Assembly (NCBI GenBank): GCA_017526985.1
Contig: JAFXQR010000010.1
Location: 1 to 38,272, forward strand
DNA from: Lachnospiraceae bacterium
Lineage (GTDB): Bacteria > Bacillota > Clostridia > Lachnospirales > Lachnospiraceae
Length of the DNA: 38,272 nucleotides
Direction: 5' to 3'
Every line of letters begins with the position of its first letter. Positions within the stretch are counted from its first letter, which is position 1. The notes under the pieces are model-generated. The model did not search any database, was not told where the DNA came from, and saw nothing but the letters and a program-made list of their open reading frames with translations. Below, piece after piece: positions 7,542 through 16,721 of the stretch. The translations under genes and the position numbers were made by a program.

Positions 7542-8536
7542 ATGGTCGAATACCCGAGTGTAGCAGCCATCACTGCTTTAATGGTATGCATACGGTTCTC
7601 TGCTTCTTCAAATACCTTGGACTGTGCACTCTCAAACACTTCATCCGTTACTTCCATATCGGTGATGCCATACTGCTCACCTTTTTCTTTGCCGATCGCC
7701 GTCTTCAGATCATGGAATGCCGGCAGACAGTGCAGGAAGATCGCGCCCGGCTTGGCCAGGGACATCAGTTCCTTTGTCACTTTATACGGGGACAGATCGC
7801 GGATACGCTCCTCCCAGATCTCGTCCGGCTCGCCCATGGAAACCCATACATCGGTATAGATGACATCCGCATCCTTTACCGCTTCTTTCGCATCTTCCGT
7901 GATCAGGATCTTTGCGCCGCTCTCTTTTGCATAGCCCTCACAGATCTTCACCAGCTCCGGATCCTGCTGGTACTTCTTCGGCGCACCCGCCGCAAAATCC
8001 ATGCCCGTCTTGCTGCACAGGATCATCAATGAATTGCCGGTGTTGTACCGCGCATCGCCCAAATACGCCAGTTTCAGGCCCTTCTGGTCGCCAAACTGCT
8101 CACGGATGGTTAATAGATCCGCCAGCATCTGCGTCGGATGATATTCATTGGTCAGTCCGTTCCATACCGGTACGGAAGAGTACTTTGCCAGTTCTTCCAC
8201 GATCTCCTGGCCATAGCCTCTGTATTCGATACCGTCAAACATAGTACACAGCACTCTCGCAGTATCGGCAATACTCTCTTTCTTGCCGATCTGGGAGCTC
8301 TTCGGATCCAGATAGGTACAGCCCATGCCAAGGTCATGCGCCGCCACTTCAAAGGAGCATCGGGTACGGGTACTGGTCTTCTCAAAGATCAGCGCTACAT
8401 TTTTCCCACGCAGGGTATCTACCGGGATGCCGGCCTTTTTCTTTTTCTTCAGGTCAGCCGCCAGCTCCACCAGATAGAGGATCTCCTCCGGTGTAAAGTC
8501 CTTCAGCGTCAAAAAATCTCTACCCTTCAAATCCAT
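7538..8536 (-). CDS. argF: Ornithine carbamoyltransferase
   Basis: A 332-residue transcarbamylase that makes citrulline from ornithine and carbamoyl phosphate. The carbamoyl-phosphate loop STRTR, the HPTQ box, the ornithine loop SMGEP and the HCLPAF catalytic cysteine loop are all present, so it should be active. The ATG at 8536 has AAGGAG upstream. It is the first gene of the argF-birA-small gene-coaX-dusB run. It may be biosynthetic (argF) or part of arginine catabolism (arcB). No arginine deiminase or carbamate kinase gene is nearby, which slightly favours argF. Confidence 0.94.
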   Translation of the reverse strand: MDLKGRDFLTLKDFTPEEILYLVELAADLKKKKKAGIPVDTLRGKNVALIFEKTSTRTRCSFEVAAHDLGMGCTYLDPKSSQIGKKESIADTARVLCTMFDGIEYRGYGQEIVEELAKYSSVPVWNGLTNEYHPTQMLADLLTIREQFGDQKGLKLAYLGDARYNTGNSLMILCSKTGMDFAAGAPKKYQQDPELVKICEGYAKESGAKILITEDAKEAVKDADVIYTDVWVSMGEPDEIWEERIRDLSPYKVTKELMSLAKPGAIFLHCLPAFHDLKTAIGKEKGEQYGITDMEVTDEVFESAQSKVFEEAENRMHTIKAVMAATLGYSTI

Positions 8537-8570
8537 AACTCGTCACTCCTTTACGAAAAAATATGCACAC

Positions 8571-8599
8571 ATTATAACCCAAACATCTGCGAAAAGCAA
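8571..8599 (-). promoter_or_regulatory. Promoter of the argF-birA-coaX-dusB operon
   Basis: TTGCTT (8599-8594), a 17-base spacer and a perfect TATAAT (8576-8571) on the minus strand, about 35 bases before the argF start. No ARG box was recognised. Confidence 0.75.
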
Positions 8600-8624
8600 G
8601 GGGACCAGCGCATCGTGATAACAA

Positions 8625-8656
8625 TAAAAAAGCCGCGCTCATAGAGTTCGGCTTTT
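8625..8656 (-). terminator. Terminator of the CwlJ-type hydrolase gene
   Basis: Minus-strand hairpin AAAGCCG (from 8655) pairing with CGGCTTT, followed by a run of T, 18 bases past the hydrolase stop. Confidence 0.85.
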
Positions 8657-8673
8657 CTGAATGCTTATATGTT

Positions 8674-9825
8674 TTACCAGAATACATGGCCAGCGATCAC
8701 GATACCGTCGTGGGCTCCCGTTCTGCGGAAGTGTGTTGCATTGCCCACATTGGAGTAGCCATTCAACGCTTCCTGTGCAGCCTGCAGACAGCTTGCACTC
8801 ACACCGTTGGCGATCCTCCGGTCTAACGCGCCGCATCCCGCCGGTGAAAACTGATGCGATGCGTAGATGACACCGTACAGAGTGTTCGGATATGCTCCGC
8901 TGCGCAGGCGGTTCATTACCACCGCACCGACCGCCACCTTGCCTTCATATGGCTGATTGCCGGCTTCACACTGGATCAACGCTCCCAAAAGTACCACATC
9001 CGATGCTTCTGCAGCATACGAGCCGTAATTCTGATACCGTTCTGCTTCCTGTCTGGCTGCCGCTGCCGTCGCTTCCTGTTTCGCTGCCGCTGCTGCCGCA
9101 GCCTGCCTTGCCTGTCTGGCCGCCGCTTCTGCCTTGGCTCTGGCTTCGGCTTCCTCGCGTTCCCGGATCGCCTGGATCGTCTCGCCATAGTCCAGATGGA
9201 ATGAGATGTCCGCATACTCCGATTTGATGTATCCGTTATCCCCTTCAAAGTCGATGGCTACCCAGCCGCCTTCCTGGGAGACCACCTCGTACACATCGCC
9301 CTCGGCTACCATACCGGAGCAGCCTGCCTCTGTGGACGGCTCCATACGGACACGCAGTGTCGTGGTATTTACCGTTGCCCGGTAGGTTCCCACTTCTTCT
9401 GCTGCTGCCTTAGCTTCATCACCAAACATCAGATAATCGTTGCGTACCCAGCCCACCAGCTTGCCGGACTCGATCTTGGTCCAGGTATCCGTATACTCCA
9501 GGATATAACCACCGCAATCCTTATACAGCTTGCCGGCCAGCTCAGCTTCTTCACTCGGCTCCATACGCACATTTACGGAAGAATACACATCTGCCATCAC
9601 GATCGCCCCCGGATTCTTCCAGGCATTATTCTCCGCGATGATCTGCTCCACTTCTTCCCGGGTAGGCTCGATATTAAATTCCACATATGTCGCAGCACCT
9701 GCCGCCGCCTCTTCCAATACCGTCCGCTCTGCCAGCTGCGTTGCATTGCCACGCAGAGACAGTCCGTACACCAGTATGGAGAATACGGGAATTGCTGCTA
9801 TTTTTGCCGCGATACCAAACTTCAT
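8674..9825 (-). CDS. Secreted SH3b / CwlJ-SleB type cell wall hydrolase
   Basis: A 383-residue exported protein. Residues 1-25 form an uncleaved-anchor or signal segment (KIAAIPVFSILVYGLSL). Two bacterial SH3 domains follow, at about 75-130 (VNVRMEPSEEAE) and 148-205 (TLRVRMEPSTEAG). Next comes an alanine/glutamate/arginine-rich linker at about 220-265, then a Hydrolase_2 (CwlJ/SleB) catalytic domain from about 275 to the end. The likely catalytic glutamate is E287 in IQCEAGNQPYEGKVAVGAVV. Family members cleave peptidoglycan, classically spore cortex, but SH3b-containing versions also act in vegetative cells. It is monocistronic, with its own promoter and terminator, and its leader carries a WalR-type box, which points to cell-wall stress control. 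Confidence 0.9.
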   Translation of the reverse strand: MKFGIAAKIAAIPVFSILVYGLSLRGNATQLAERTVLEEAAAGAATYVEFNIEPTREEVEQIIAENNAWKNPGAIVMADVYSSVNVRMEPSEEAELAGKLYKDCGGYILEYTDTWTKIESGKLVGWVRNDYLMFGDEAKAAAEEVGTYRATVNTTTLRVRMEPSTEAGCSGMVAEGDVYEVVSQEGGWVAIDFEGDNGYIKSEYADISFHLDYGETIQAIREREEAEARAKAEAAARQARQAAAAAAAKQEATAAAARQEAERYQNYGSYAAEASDVVLLGALIQCEAGNQPYEGKVAVGAVVMNRLRSGAYPNTLYGVIYASHQFSPAGCGALDRRIANGVSASCLQAAQEALNGYSNVGNATHFRRTGAHDGIVIAGHVFW

Positions 9826-9912
9826 ACCCTTACCTCAAGGTAATCCTGTAACATTTCCGGTTTTCACAACATTTAATATCTTATGTTAACTTATTACGAA
9901 GATGTTGCACTT

Positions 9913-9929
9913 GTTACAAAAGTGTTACA
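9913..9929 (-). promoter_or_regulatory. WalR-type binding box in the hydrolase leader
   Basis: The minus strand reads TGTAAC-ACTTT-TGTAAC, an exact fit to the known WalR (YycF) consensus of two TGTWAH hexamers separated by five bases. It lies about 10-26 bases downstream of the predicted start from the promoter at 9945-9973, a position expected to repress. It also overlaps the -35 of a weaker second promoter (TTGTAA, 17 bases, TAATAA). Confidence 0.6.
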
Positions 9930-9944
9930 TTTAAGTTGCAAGGC

Positions 9945-9973
9945 ATAATAGCACAGGAAAAATCATTTGTCAA
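9945..9973 (-). promoter_or_regulatory. Promoter of the CwlJ-type hydrolase gene
   Basis: TTGACA (9973-9968), a 17-base spacer and TATTAT (9950-9945) on the minus strand, giving a leader of about 113 bases. The 145 bases farther right (9974-10118) hold no gene, only a short direct repeat of TTCxGTGAAAC. Confidence 0.8.
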
Positions 9974-10118
9974 ATTTTGGTATTTCTTCCCCCGATCCTA
10001 TGCTTCGTGAAACACTTCCCCCTTCCGTGAAACCCCTATATTTATTATTTCTCCGCCACCCGGCATTGATGTAAGCCCTTACAATGACATGTAAATGGGA
10101 AAATCCCCGAAAAATACG

Positions 10119-10151
10119 AAAAAACCGCCAAAAGCGTGCTAATGGCGGTTT
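10119..10151 (-). terminator. Terminator after proC
   Basis: Minus-strand perfect 8-bp stem AAACCGCC / GGCGGTTT around a 14-base loop, followed by a T-run. It ends the dnaE-pfkA-methyltransferase-proC transcript. Confidence 0.9.
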
Positions 10152-10208
10152 CTTGTTTACATAAAATATTCTTTTTCGGTTCCTGTGGTTGACCGGCAGT
10201 TATGCTGC

Positions 10209-11003
10209 TTACAGCTCCTTATTACGCTCTGCTGCCGCTTCCACCGCATCGATCACCGCACCGCGGAAACCGGCTTCCTCCAGCACCCGTACTGCTGCGA
10301 TCGTAGTTCCTGCAGGAGAACATACCATATCCTTAAGCTCGCCCGGATGTTTGCCGGTATCGATCATCAGCTTCGCACTGCCGTAGACTGCCTGTGCGGC
10401 AAATTCATAGGCCTGCGCTCTGGGCATTCCCTCTTCCACTGCAGCATCTGCCATCGCCTCGATGAACATAAACACATAAGCCGGCGCCGATCCGCTGACA
10501 CCCACAACGGCATCCATCAGATGCTCCGATACCACACTGGCCTTACCGCAGGATTCCAGGATCTGCAAAGCAACCTTCAGTTCTTCCTCGGTTACCTTGG
10601 CATTGGGTGTTGCCGCCGTGATAGCTGCCCCTACCAGTGCCGCGGTATTGGGCATACAACGCACGATCTTCCGGTCGCTCCCCAGGTGTTCCTCCAGCCA
10701 TGCTACGGTCTTTCCTGCCATGATGGAGATCACAACGGTCTCTTTGCGCAATGCCTCCTTGAAACTGTCAATAGCCCCCGGCGCAAACTGGGGCTTAACT
10801 GCCAATACCAGATAATCCGCACTCTCCACCACCTTCTTGTTATCGCTGAAGGTACTGATGCCGAATTCTTCCGCGCGCTTTGCCACCAGCGCCTCATTCA
10901 CATCCGCCCCCAGAATATCTTCCGGTGCCACCAGTCCGTTCTTTACCAGGCCGCCGATCATTGCGCCTGCCATATTTCCCAGTCCGATAAATCCGATCTT
11001 CAT
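10209..11003 (-). CDS. proC: Pyrroline-5-carboxylate reductase
   Basis: A 264-residue NAD(P)H-dependent enzyme for the last step of proline synthesis. The N-terminal Rossmann motif is MKIGFIGLGNMAGAMIGGL, followed by the box LAVKPQF and the C-terminal signature around GKHPGELKDMVCSPAGTTIAAVRVLEEAGFR (given here as the known ProC signature region). Length is normal. ATG at 11003 with AAGGTGG upstream. It is the last gene of the dnaE operon, 47 bases after the methyltransferase gene. Confidence 0.96.
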   Translation of the reverse strand: MKIGFIGLGNMAGAMIGGLVKNGLVAPEDILGADVNEALVAKRAEEFGISTFSDNKKVVESADYLVLAVKPQFAPGAIDSFKEALRKETVVISIMAGKTVAWLEEHLGSDRKIVRCMPNTAALVGAAITAATPNAKVTEEELKVALQILESCGKASVVSEHLMDAVVGVSGSAPAYVFMFIEAMADAAVEEGMPRAQAYEFAAQAVYGSAKLMIDTGKHPGELKDMVCSPAGTTIAAVRVLEEAGFRGAVIDAVEAAAERNKEL

Positions 11004-11050
11004 ACCACTACCACCTTTCTTATCTTAAACATATTTTAGAATGATCCGAA

Positions 11051-11857
11051 TTACAGATAGATCCTGTTACACTTCTTTGCGCTGAACCCGCGTTGTCTGG
11101 CTGCCTCATACATCAATACTGCTGCCGAGACCGATGCATTGAGAGATTCGGTCTTGCCGGCCATGGGGATGATCACCACCTGCCCCTGTGCTTCGGCCGC
11201 CGCGATCGTCGTATCCTGCAGGCCATTGCCTTCGTTGCCGATCAGGAACGCGCTTCCCTTTGTGTAATCCGGCTCCGTATACGGTACCGCGTGGTCAGTC
11301 AGAGCTGCCGCATAGACCGTGATGCCTTTGGCCTTAAGTTTTGCAAAGCAGTCCGTTAGTGAGTCTTCTATGATAAAAGGAACACGCAGCACTGCTCCCA
11401 TGGTGGATCGTACCACCTTGGGCTGATAGGCATCCGCGCAGCCGCTGCTTAAGACGATCCCGTCTGCGCCAGCTGCTTCGGCCGTTCGAAAGATGGTCCC
11501 CAGATTGCCCGGATCCTGCAGGTCTTCCGCCATCAATAATAACGGTGCCCCATTTATCAACAGATCTTCCCAGGTATAGGCCTTGCGCTTCACCAGGGCC
11601 AGTACCCCCTGCGGTGTCTTGACATCCGACATCTTGGCCATCACACCCTCAGAGACCATTTCCGCGCCCTCCGGCACACCGCCCAGCAATTCAGCGCCAT
11701 GCTCCGTCACATACACTTCCAACAGGCGTTCCTTCGGAACCTCCCGAAAAAGGCGCACTCCCTCCACCAGGAATACGCCCTCGTCTTCGCGCAGCCGCAC
11801 TTTATCACGCAATGCCGCGATATGTTTTACTTTTTCGTTTGTTACTGATGTGATCAC
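11051..11857 (-). CDS. SpoU/TrmH-family RNA 2'-O-methyltransferase
   Basis: A 268-residue SPOUT enzyme with an N-terminal substrate-binding domain (about residues 1-95) and the trefoil-knot catalytic domain. All three motifs are visible: motif 1 DLQDPGNLGTIFRTAEAAG, motif 2 FLIGNEGNGL and motif 3 IPMAGKTESLNASVSAAV. It transfers a methyl group from SAM to a ribose of rRNA or tRNA; the exact target (RlmB-like 23S or other) cannot be read from sequence. The start is GTG at 11857, overlapping the pfkA stop by 4 bases, with only a weak ribosome-binding site, so coupling to pfkA is likely. Confidence 0.93.
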   Translation of the reverse strand: MITSVTNEKVKHIAALRDKVRLREDEGVFLVEGVRLFREVPKERLLEVYVTEHGAELLGGVPEGAEMVSEGVMAKMSDVKTPQGVLALVKRKAYTWEDLLINGAPLLLMAEDLQDPGNLGTIFRTAEAAGADGIVLSSGCADAYQPKVVRSTMGAVLRVPFIIEDSLTDCFAKLKAKGITVYAAALTDHAVPYTEPDYTKGSAFLIGNEGNGLQDTTIAAAEAQGQVVIIPMAGKTESLNASVSAAVLMYEAARQRGFSAKKCNRIYL

Positions 11858-12834
11858 AGGATCTTACTCACTTCGTATTCGTATTCCGGGATGCTCTTTT
11901 CCATCGCCAGTGCTTCATCGATATCAAAGTCCACAAACTTGCCGTTCTGCTGCGCTACCACACGGTTGGTCTTGCCTTCCGTCAATAGGTCTGCTGCTAT
12001 CGCACCCATGATCGATGCATAATAGCGGTCTTTGCAGGTCGGAGATCCCCCACGCTGCATGTAGCCCAGGATCGTCGCTCTGGTCTCCATACCGGTCGCC
12101 GCTTCGATACGCCGTGCCATAGAAGTGGAATGTCCGATGCCCTCCGCATTGATGATGATATGATGCTTCTTGCCCTGCTTACGGTTCTCAATGATATGAT
12201 TGATGATATTCTGCTCGTTATAATCGTACTTCTCCGGGAACAGGATATCTTCGGCACCGTTGGCCACGCCGCACCACAATGCGATATAGCCGGCACCGCG
12301 TCCCATAACCTCGATGATGGAGCAGCGCTCGTGGGAAGAAGAAGTATCCCTTACCTTATCGATCGCTTCCATTGCCGTATTGATGGCGGTATCAAAGCCG
12401 ATGGTATAATCCGTACAAGCGATATCCAGATCGATGGTCCCCGGCAGGCCGATGGTATTGATGCCCTCGTGGGAAAGCTTCTGCGCGCCACGGTAAGAAC
12501 CGTCACCACCGATCACCACGATACCGTCGATCTTATGCTTCCGACAGATCTCGGCACCCTTCTTGATGCCCTCTTCCGTACGGAATTCCGCGCATCTTGC
12601 CGTGCCCAGTATCGTTCCGCCCAGACCAATGATCTCGGATACCGAGCGGCGGTTCATATCTATGATCTCTTCATTCAGCAGGCCCTGATAGCCCTTTTTG
12701 ATCCCTTTTACATTCAATCCATTGGCAATGGCTTTACGGACAACGGCACGGATGGCCGCGTTCATCCCCGGTGAGTCACCGCCACTGGTCAGCACACCTA
12801 TCGTTTTTACTACTTTTTCCTTATTCTCCGGCAT
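11854..12834 (-). CDS. pfkA: ATP-dependent 6-phosphofructokinase
   Basis: A 326-residue glycolytic enzyme phosphorylating fructose 6-phosphate. The ATP site shows GVLTSGGDSPGMNAAIR at the start and GGDGS near residue 105; the glycine in GGDGS marks ATP rather than pyrophosphate use. The catalytic loop reads PGTIDLDI where the family norm is PGTIDNDI: both aspartates are kept, but the asparagine between them (position 128 of the E. coli enzyme) is leucine. MGRGAGYIAL and EGIGHS effector/substrate segments are present. ATG at 12834 follows AAAGGAGG. It overlaps the methyltransferase gene and follows dnaE by 63 bases. Confidence 0.95.
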   Translation of the reverse strand: MPENKEKVVKTIGVLTSGGDSPGMNAAIRAVVRKAIANGLNVKGIKKGYQGLLNEEIIDMNRRSVSEIIGLGGTILGTARCAEFRTEEGIKKGAEICRKHKIDGIVVIGGDGSYRGAQKLSHEGINTIGLPGTIDLDIACTDYTIGFDTAINTAMEAIDKVRDTSSSHERCSIIEVMGRGAGYIALWCGVANGAEDILFPEKYDYNEQNIINHIIENRKQGKKHHIIINAEGIGHSTSMARRIEAATGMETRATILGYMQRGGSPTCKDRYYASIMGAIAADLLTEGKTNRVVAQQNGKFVDFDIDEALAMEKSIPEYEYEVSKIL

Positions 12835-12897
12835 AGTATTCTGCCTCCTTTACCGCAGTATATTTTATATGATTGCGGTGGTTTTTTCAATGATTTT

Positions 12898-15800
12898 TTA
12901 CTTTACTTTATAGGTTACGCGGATGTTTTCTTCCCCAAGCTGCTCTGCCAGCGCCGCCAGCAGATCTTCCCCGATGGCCACGCACCGGTTGGCCGGCAGG
13001 GTTTCCACCCCTTTGGTATCGGCACAATACAGCTTCACACCGTCCGATCCGTCAGACGCATCCAGCAGCGGCTGGATCTTTGCCATACATGCCGCTTTTT
13101 CTTCCGCCGTAGCAAACTGCAGCCACAGGGTTCTGGGGATTGCTGCAAAATCCACGATGTTGTCTGCCAGCAGCTTACTGTTGCGTTCTTCTTCCGCATC
13201 CACCCTGCCGCTGATCATCACCTTGCGGTCTTCCACCAGAATGGACTGGAACTGCCGGTATACCTTCGGGAAGACGATCACTTCCACCGTCCCCACCATA
13301 TCTTCCAGGGTCAGAAATGCCATGGCTTCGCCCTTGGTCTTGGTATACTTGATCTTGACGCTATGGATGATGCCGCCCAGGGTCGCCCGTTCCCCATTGC
13401 CCACGGCCGGCGGTTCCACCACGCCTTCTTCTTCCGTCTCCTGCACCATCAGGTCCGAGGTCTTGTGTGTGATCACCTTGTCCCACAGACCGCTGTATTC
13501 TTCCAAAGGATGTCCGCTGATATAGACCCCCAGCATTTCTTTTTCAAAGCCCAGGCGCATCTCTTTGGAGTACTCGCCCAGCCCAACCGGCATGGGCACT
13601 TCCAGCTCCTGCTTTTCCTCTTCCCCCGCCATATCAAACAGGCTCATCTGCCCGGCAATACTGTGCTTCTTACCGCTTTGCACCGAATCCATTAACTGCT
13701 GGTAGACACTCATCATCTGCTTTCTCGTCGCGCCAAAGCAGTCCAGTGCTCCGGCCTTGATCAGGTTTTCCACCTGGCGCTTGTTCAGCTCCCGCTCCGA
13801 GAGTCTGGTCACAAAATCCCGCAGACTCTTGTAAGTACCGTGTGCCGTGCGCTCTTCCACCAGCCCTGCCACCACATTGCGTCCCACGCCGCGGATCGCC
13901 GTCAGTGCATAGCGGATACCACCATCCGCACTCACGGTAAAGCCCACATTTCCTTCATTCACATCCGGTGGGAACAGACGGATGCCCATCTGCCGGGCGA
14001 TCAGGTTGTACTCTGCCACCTTTTCGGATTTGTCCATGACCGATGTCATCAGTGCCGCCATATACTCCACCGGATAGTAATACTTCAGATAAGCCGTCTG
14101 ATAAGCCACTACCGCATAACATGCCGCATGTGACTTATTGAAGCCGTACTTTGCAAAGTCGATCATCATATCAAAAACTTCGGCTGCCACATCCGCGGGA
14201 ATGCCGTTTTTGACACACCCCGGCACTGCCTTGGGCCATTTTTCTTCCGGCAGTCCTTTGGCTTTTGCATCCTCGATCTCCTGGGCATTGCCGTGGATAA
14301 AGATGCCTCGCTCATATTCCATCACCGACTGTTTTTTCTTACTCATCGCACGGCGCACATTGTCGGAACGGCCCAGCGTATAGCCTGCCAGTTCCCGCAC
14401 GATCTGCATGACCTGCTCCTGATAGACGATGCATCCATAGGTCGGCGCCAGGATCGGCTCCAGTTCTTTGCACGCATAGCGGATGTGCTCCGGATGCTCC
14501 TTGCGATCGATATACTGCGGGATCATATCCATCGGGCCCGGACGGTACAGCGAGATGCCGGCGATGACATCTTCCAGGCAGCCCGGTTTCAGCTCCTTCA
14601 TGAAGTTTTTCATCCCGGCGCTTTCCAGCTGGAACACGCCCTCGCACTTGCCGGTACTGATATAGGCATAGATCTTCGGATCGTCATAGCCGATGGCATT
14701 AAAGTCGATCTGCTTGCCCTGGGCATCTTCGATATTTTTGATGGCGTTCTGGATCACTTCCAGGTTACGCAGCCCCAAAAAGTCCATCTTGAGCAATCCC
14801 AGGCGCTCCAGGGTCACCATGGTAAACTGGGTGGTGACCGGGCTGTCTGCGCCGCCGTTTAAGGGCACAAATTCATCCGCCGCCTCCGGACAGATGACCA
14901 CACCGGCTGCATGCATCGAAGTATGTCTCGGCAGACCTTCCAGCTGCATGCACATATCCAGCAGCTTTTTGGTCGTCTCATCCGTATCATAGAGATTCTT
15001 CAGATCCGGGTTCATTTCCAGTGCTTTGGAAAGTGTCATTCCCAGCTCCCCCGGCACCATCTTCGCCAGAGAATCGCACTGGGAATACGGCAGTTCCATG
15101 GCACGCCCCACATCGCGGATCACACCCTTGGCCTGCAGCGTACCGAAGGTCACGATCTGCACCACTTTTTCATGGCCGTATTTTTCGCTGACATAGTCGA
15201 TCACTTCCTGCCGGCGCTCCGGTCCGAAATCCACATCGATATCGGGCATGGACACACGCTCCGGATTTAAGAAACGCTCAAACAGCAGGTTATAGCGGAT
15301 GGGATCGATGTCCGTAATGTGCAGACAGTAGGAAACGATGCTGCCCGCCGCACTGCCTCGTCCCGGTCCCACCGGAATACCGTGCGTCTTGGAGAAATTG
15401 ATGAAGTCCCACACGATCAGGAAGTAATCCACAAAGCCCATGGTCCGGATGACATTCAGCTCATACTCCAGGCGCTCGTTCAGCTCCGCCCAACTTAAGC
15501 TGCTGTTGGTCTGCGGATCTTTCCCTTCGGCAGCGGCTTTTGCCAGGATCTCATCCAGACTCTTCTGCTTTACTTCCTCCGCCTGTTCGATAATCCCCTG
15601 CGCACCACCCCTCAGATCCAGCTCCGTATCCTCCGGCACCAGATAGCGCTCCTTCAGGCCATCCGCACACAGTTTGTTCAGATAGGTCCATGAGTCATAC
15701 CCCTCCGGCACTTCAAAATGCGGCAGCTTGGTCTCGCCAAATGTAATGGTCACATTACAACGGTCGGCGATCTTCTGGGTATTGTCAATCGCTTCCTGCG

Positions 15801-16572
15801 CATAGGGGAACAACGCACGCATCTCTTCTTCACTGCGCACATAGAACTGCCCGCGCTCATAACGCAGACGGTTTTCGTCATTCACATGCGCTGCCGTCTG
15901 GATACAGAGCAGCACATCATGCGAATCGGTATCCTCTTTTAAGGTATAATGCACATCGTTAGTAGCCACCAGCGGAATGCCCAGTTCTTTGCTGATGCCC
16001 ATCAGTTCCATATTGACGGTACGCTGTGCCGGGATGCCGTGATCCTGCAGCTCCAGAAAATAGTTATCCGGCCCGAAGATATCACGAAACCACTTCGCCG
16101 TCTCTCTGGCCTCCTGCAGCTGTCCCCGCAGGATCTGTCTGGGGATCTCTCCGGCGATGCACGCGGACAGACAGATCAGACCCTCATGGTACTTCTCCAG
16201 CACTTCGTGGTCCACACGCGGCCGGTAGTAATAGCCTTCCGTAAAGCCGATGGAGACGATCTTGATCAGGTTATGATAGCCGATATCGTTTTCCGCAAGC
16301 AGGATCAGATGGTTATAGCGTTCCTCGCCCCCGGTCATTTCTTTATCAAAACGGGAATGGGGTGCCACGTACACTTCGCAGCCCAGGATCGGCTTGATGC
16401 CCTCTGCCAGCGCCGCCTCATAAAAATCGATCACGCCAAACATCACGCCGTGATCCGTGATCGCCGCCGCGTTCATTCCCAGTTCTTTTACCCGCTTCAC
16501 ATAGTTCTTGATCTTGTTGGAACCGTCCAGCAGGCTGTATTCCGTATGTGTATGCAGATGGACAAAACTCAT
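12898..16572 (-). CDS. dnaE: DNA polymerase III alpha subunit, DnaE type
   Basis: A 1224-residue C-family replicative polymerase. It opens with the PHP domain (HLHTHTEYSLLDG, then ITDHG), which keeps metal-binding histidines. The polymerase palm contains PDIDVDFGPERR near residue 445, followed by the fingers, the helix-hairpin-helix region (IKAGALDCFGATRKQ near residue 940) and an OB-fold domain near residues 1020-1110. There is no internal 3'-5' exonuclease domain, so it is DnaE rather than PolC. In Firmicutes DnaE usually works beside PolC at the fork. ATG at 16572 follows AAAGGAG. It is the first gene of the dnaE-pfkA-methyltransferase-proC operon, the dnaE-pfkA order being common in Clostridia. 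Confidence 0.97.
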   Translation of the reverse strand: MSFVHLHTHTEYSLLDGSNKIKNYVKRVKELGMNAAAITDHGVMFGVIDFYEAALAEGIKPILGCEVYVAPHSRFDKEMTGGEERYNHLILLAENDIGYHNLIKIVSIGFTEGYYYRPRVDHEVLEKYHEGLICLSACIAGEIPRQILRGQLQEARETAKWFRDIFGPDNYFLELQDHGIPAQRTVNMELMGISKELGIPLVATNDVHYTLKEDTDSHDVLLCIQTAAHVNDENRLRYERGQFYVRSEEEMRALFPYAQEAIDNTQKIADRCNVTITFGETKLPHFEVPEGYDSWTYLNKLCADGLKERYLVPEDTELDLRGGAQGIIEQAEEVKQKSLDEILAKAAAEGKDPQTNSSLSWAELNERLEYELNVIRTMGFVDYFLIVWDFINFSKTHGIPVGPGRGSAAGSIVSYCLHITDIDPIRYNLLFERFLNPERVSMPDIDVDFGPERRQEVIDYVSEKYGHEKVVQIVTFGTLQAKGVIRDVGRAMELPYSQCDSLAKMVPGELGMTLSKALEMNPDLKNLYDTDETTKKLLDMCMQLEGLPRHTSMHAAGVVICPEAADEFVPLNGGADSPVTTQFTMVTLERLGLLKMDFLGLRNLEVIQNAIKNIEDAQGKQIDFNAIGYDDPKIYAYISTGKCEGVFQLESAGMKNFMKELKPGCLEDVIAGISLYRPGPMDMIPQYIDRKEHPEHIRYACKELEPILAPTYGCIVYQEQVMQIVRELAGYTLGRSDNVRRAMSKKKQSVMEYERGIFIHGNAQEIEDAKAKGLPEEKWPKAVPGCVKNGIPADVAAEVFDMMIDFAKYGFNKSHAACYAVVAYQTAYLKYYYPVEYMAALMTSVMDKSEKVAEYNLIARQMGIRLFPPDVNEGNVGFTVSADGGIRYALTAIRGVGRNVVAGLVEERTAHGTYKSLRDFVTRLSERELNKRQVENLIKAGALDCFGATRKQMMSVYQQLMDSVQSGKKHSIAGQMSLFDMAGEEEKQELEVPMPVGLGEYSKEMRLGFEKEMLGVYISGHPLEEYSGLWDKVITHKTSDLMVQETEEEGVVEPPAVGNGERATLGGIIHSVKIKYTKTKGEAMAFLTLEDMVGTVEVIVFPKVYRQFQSILVEDRKVMISGRVDAEEERNSKLLADNIVDFAAIPRTLWLQFATAEEKAACMAKIQPLLDASDGSDGVKLYCADTKGVETLPANRCVAIGEDLLAALAEQLGEENIRVTYKVK

Positions 16573-16599
16573 AATGCGCTCCTTTCGTCCTATTTTTTT

Positions 16600-16628
16600 A
16601 TTGTATCTTTTCCCATCTATTATGTCAA
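16600..16628 (-). promoter_or_regulatory. Promoter of the dnaE-pfkA operon
   Basis: TTGACA (16628-16623), a 17-base spacer and TACAAT (16605-16600) on the minus strand. Confidence 0.85.
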
Positions 16629-16665
16629 AAGTAATGTGTCGCTTTTCGGACCGATGCTGTGGTAT

Positions 16666-16698
16666 AAAAAAAGCACCACCGTATGTACGATGATGCTT
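16666..16698 (-). terminator. Terminator after metK
   Basis: On the minus strand arms AAGCATCATCGTA and TACGGTGGTGCTT pair along all 13 positions counting G-T wobbles, followed by a run of seven T. Confidence 0.9.
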
Positions 16699-16721
16699 GT
16701 ATGCAGTTATTTTGATATTTT

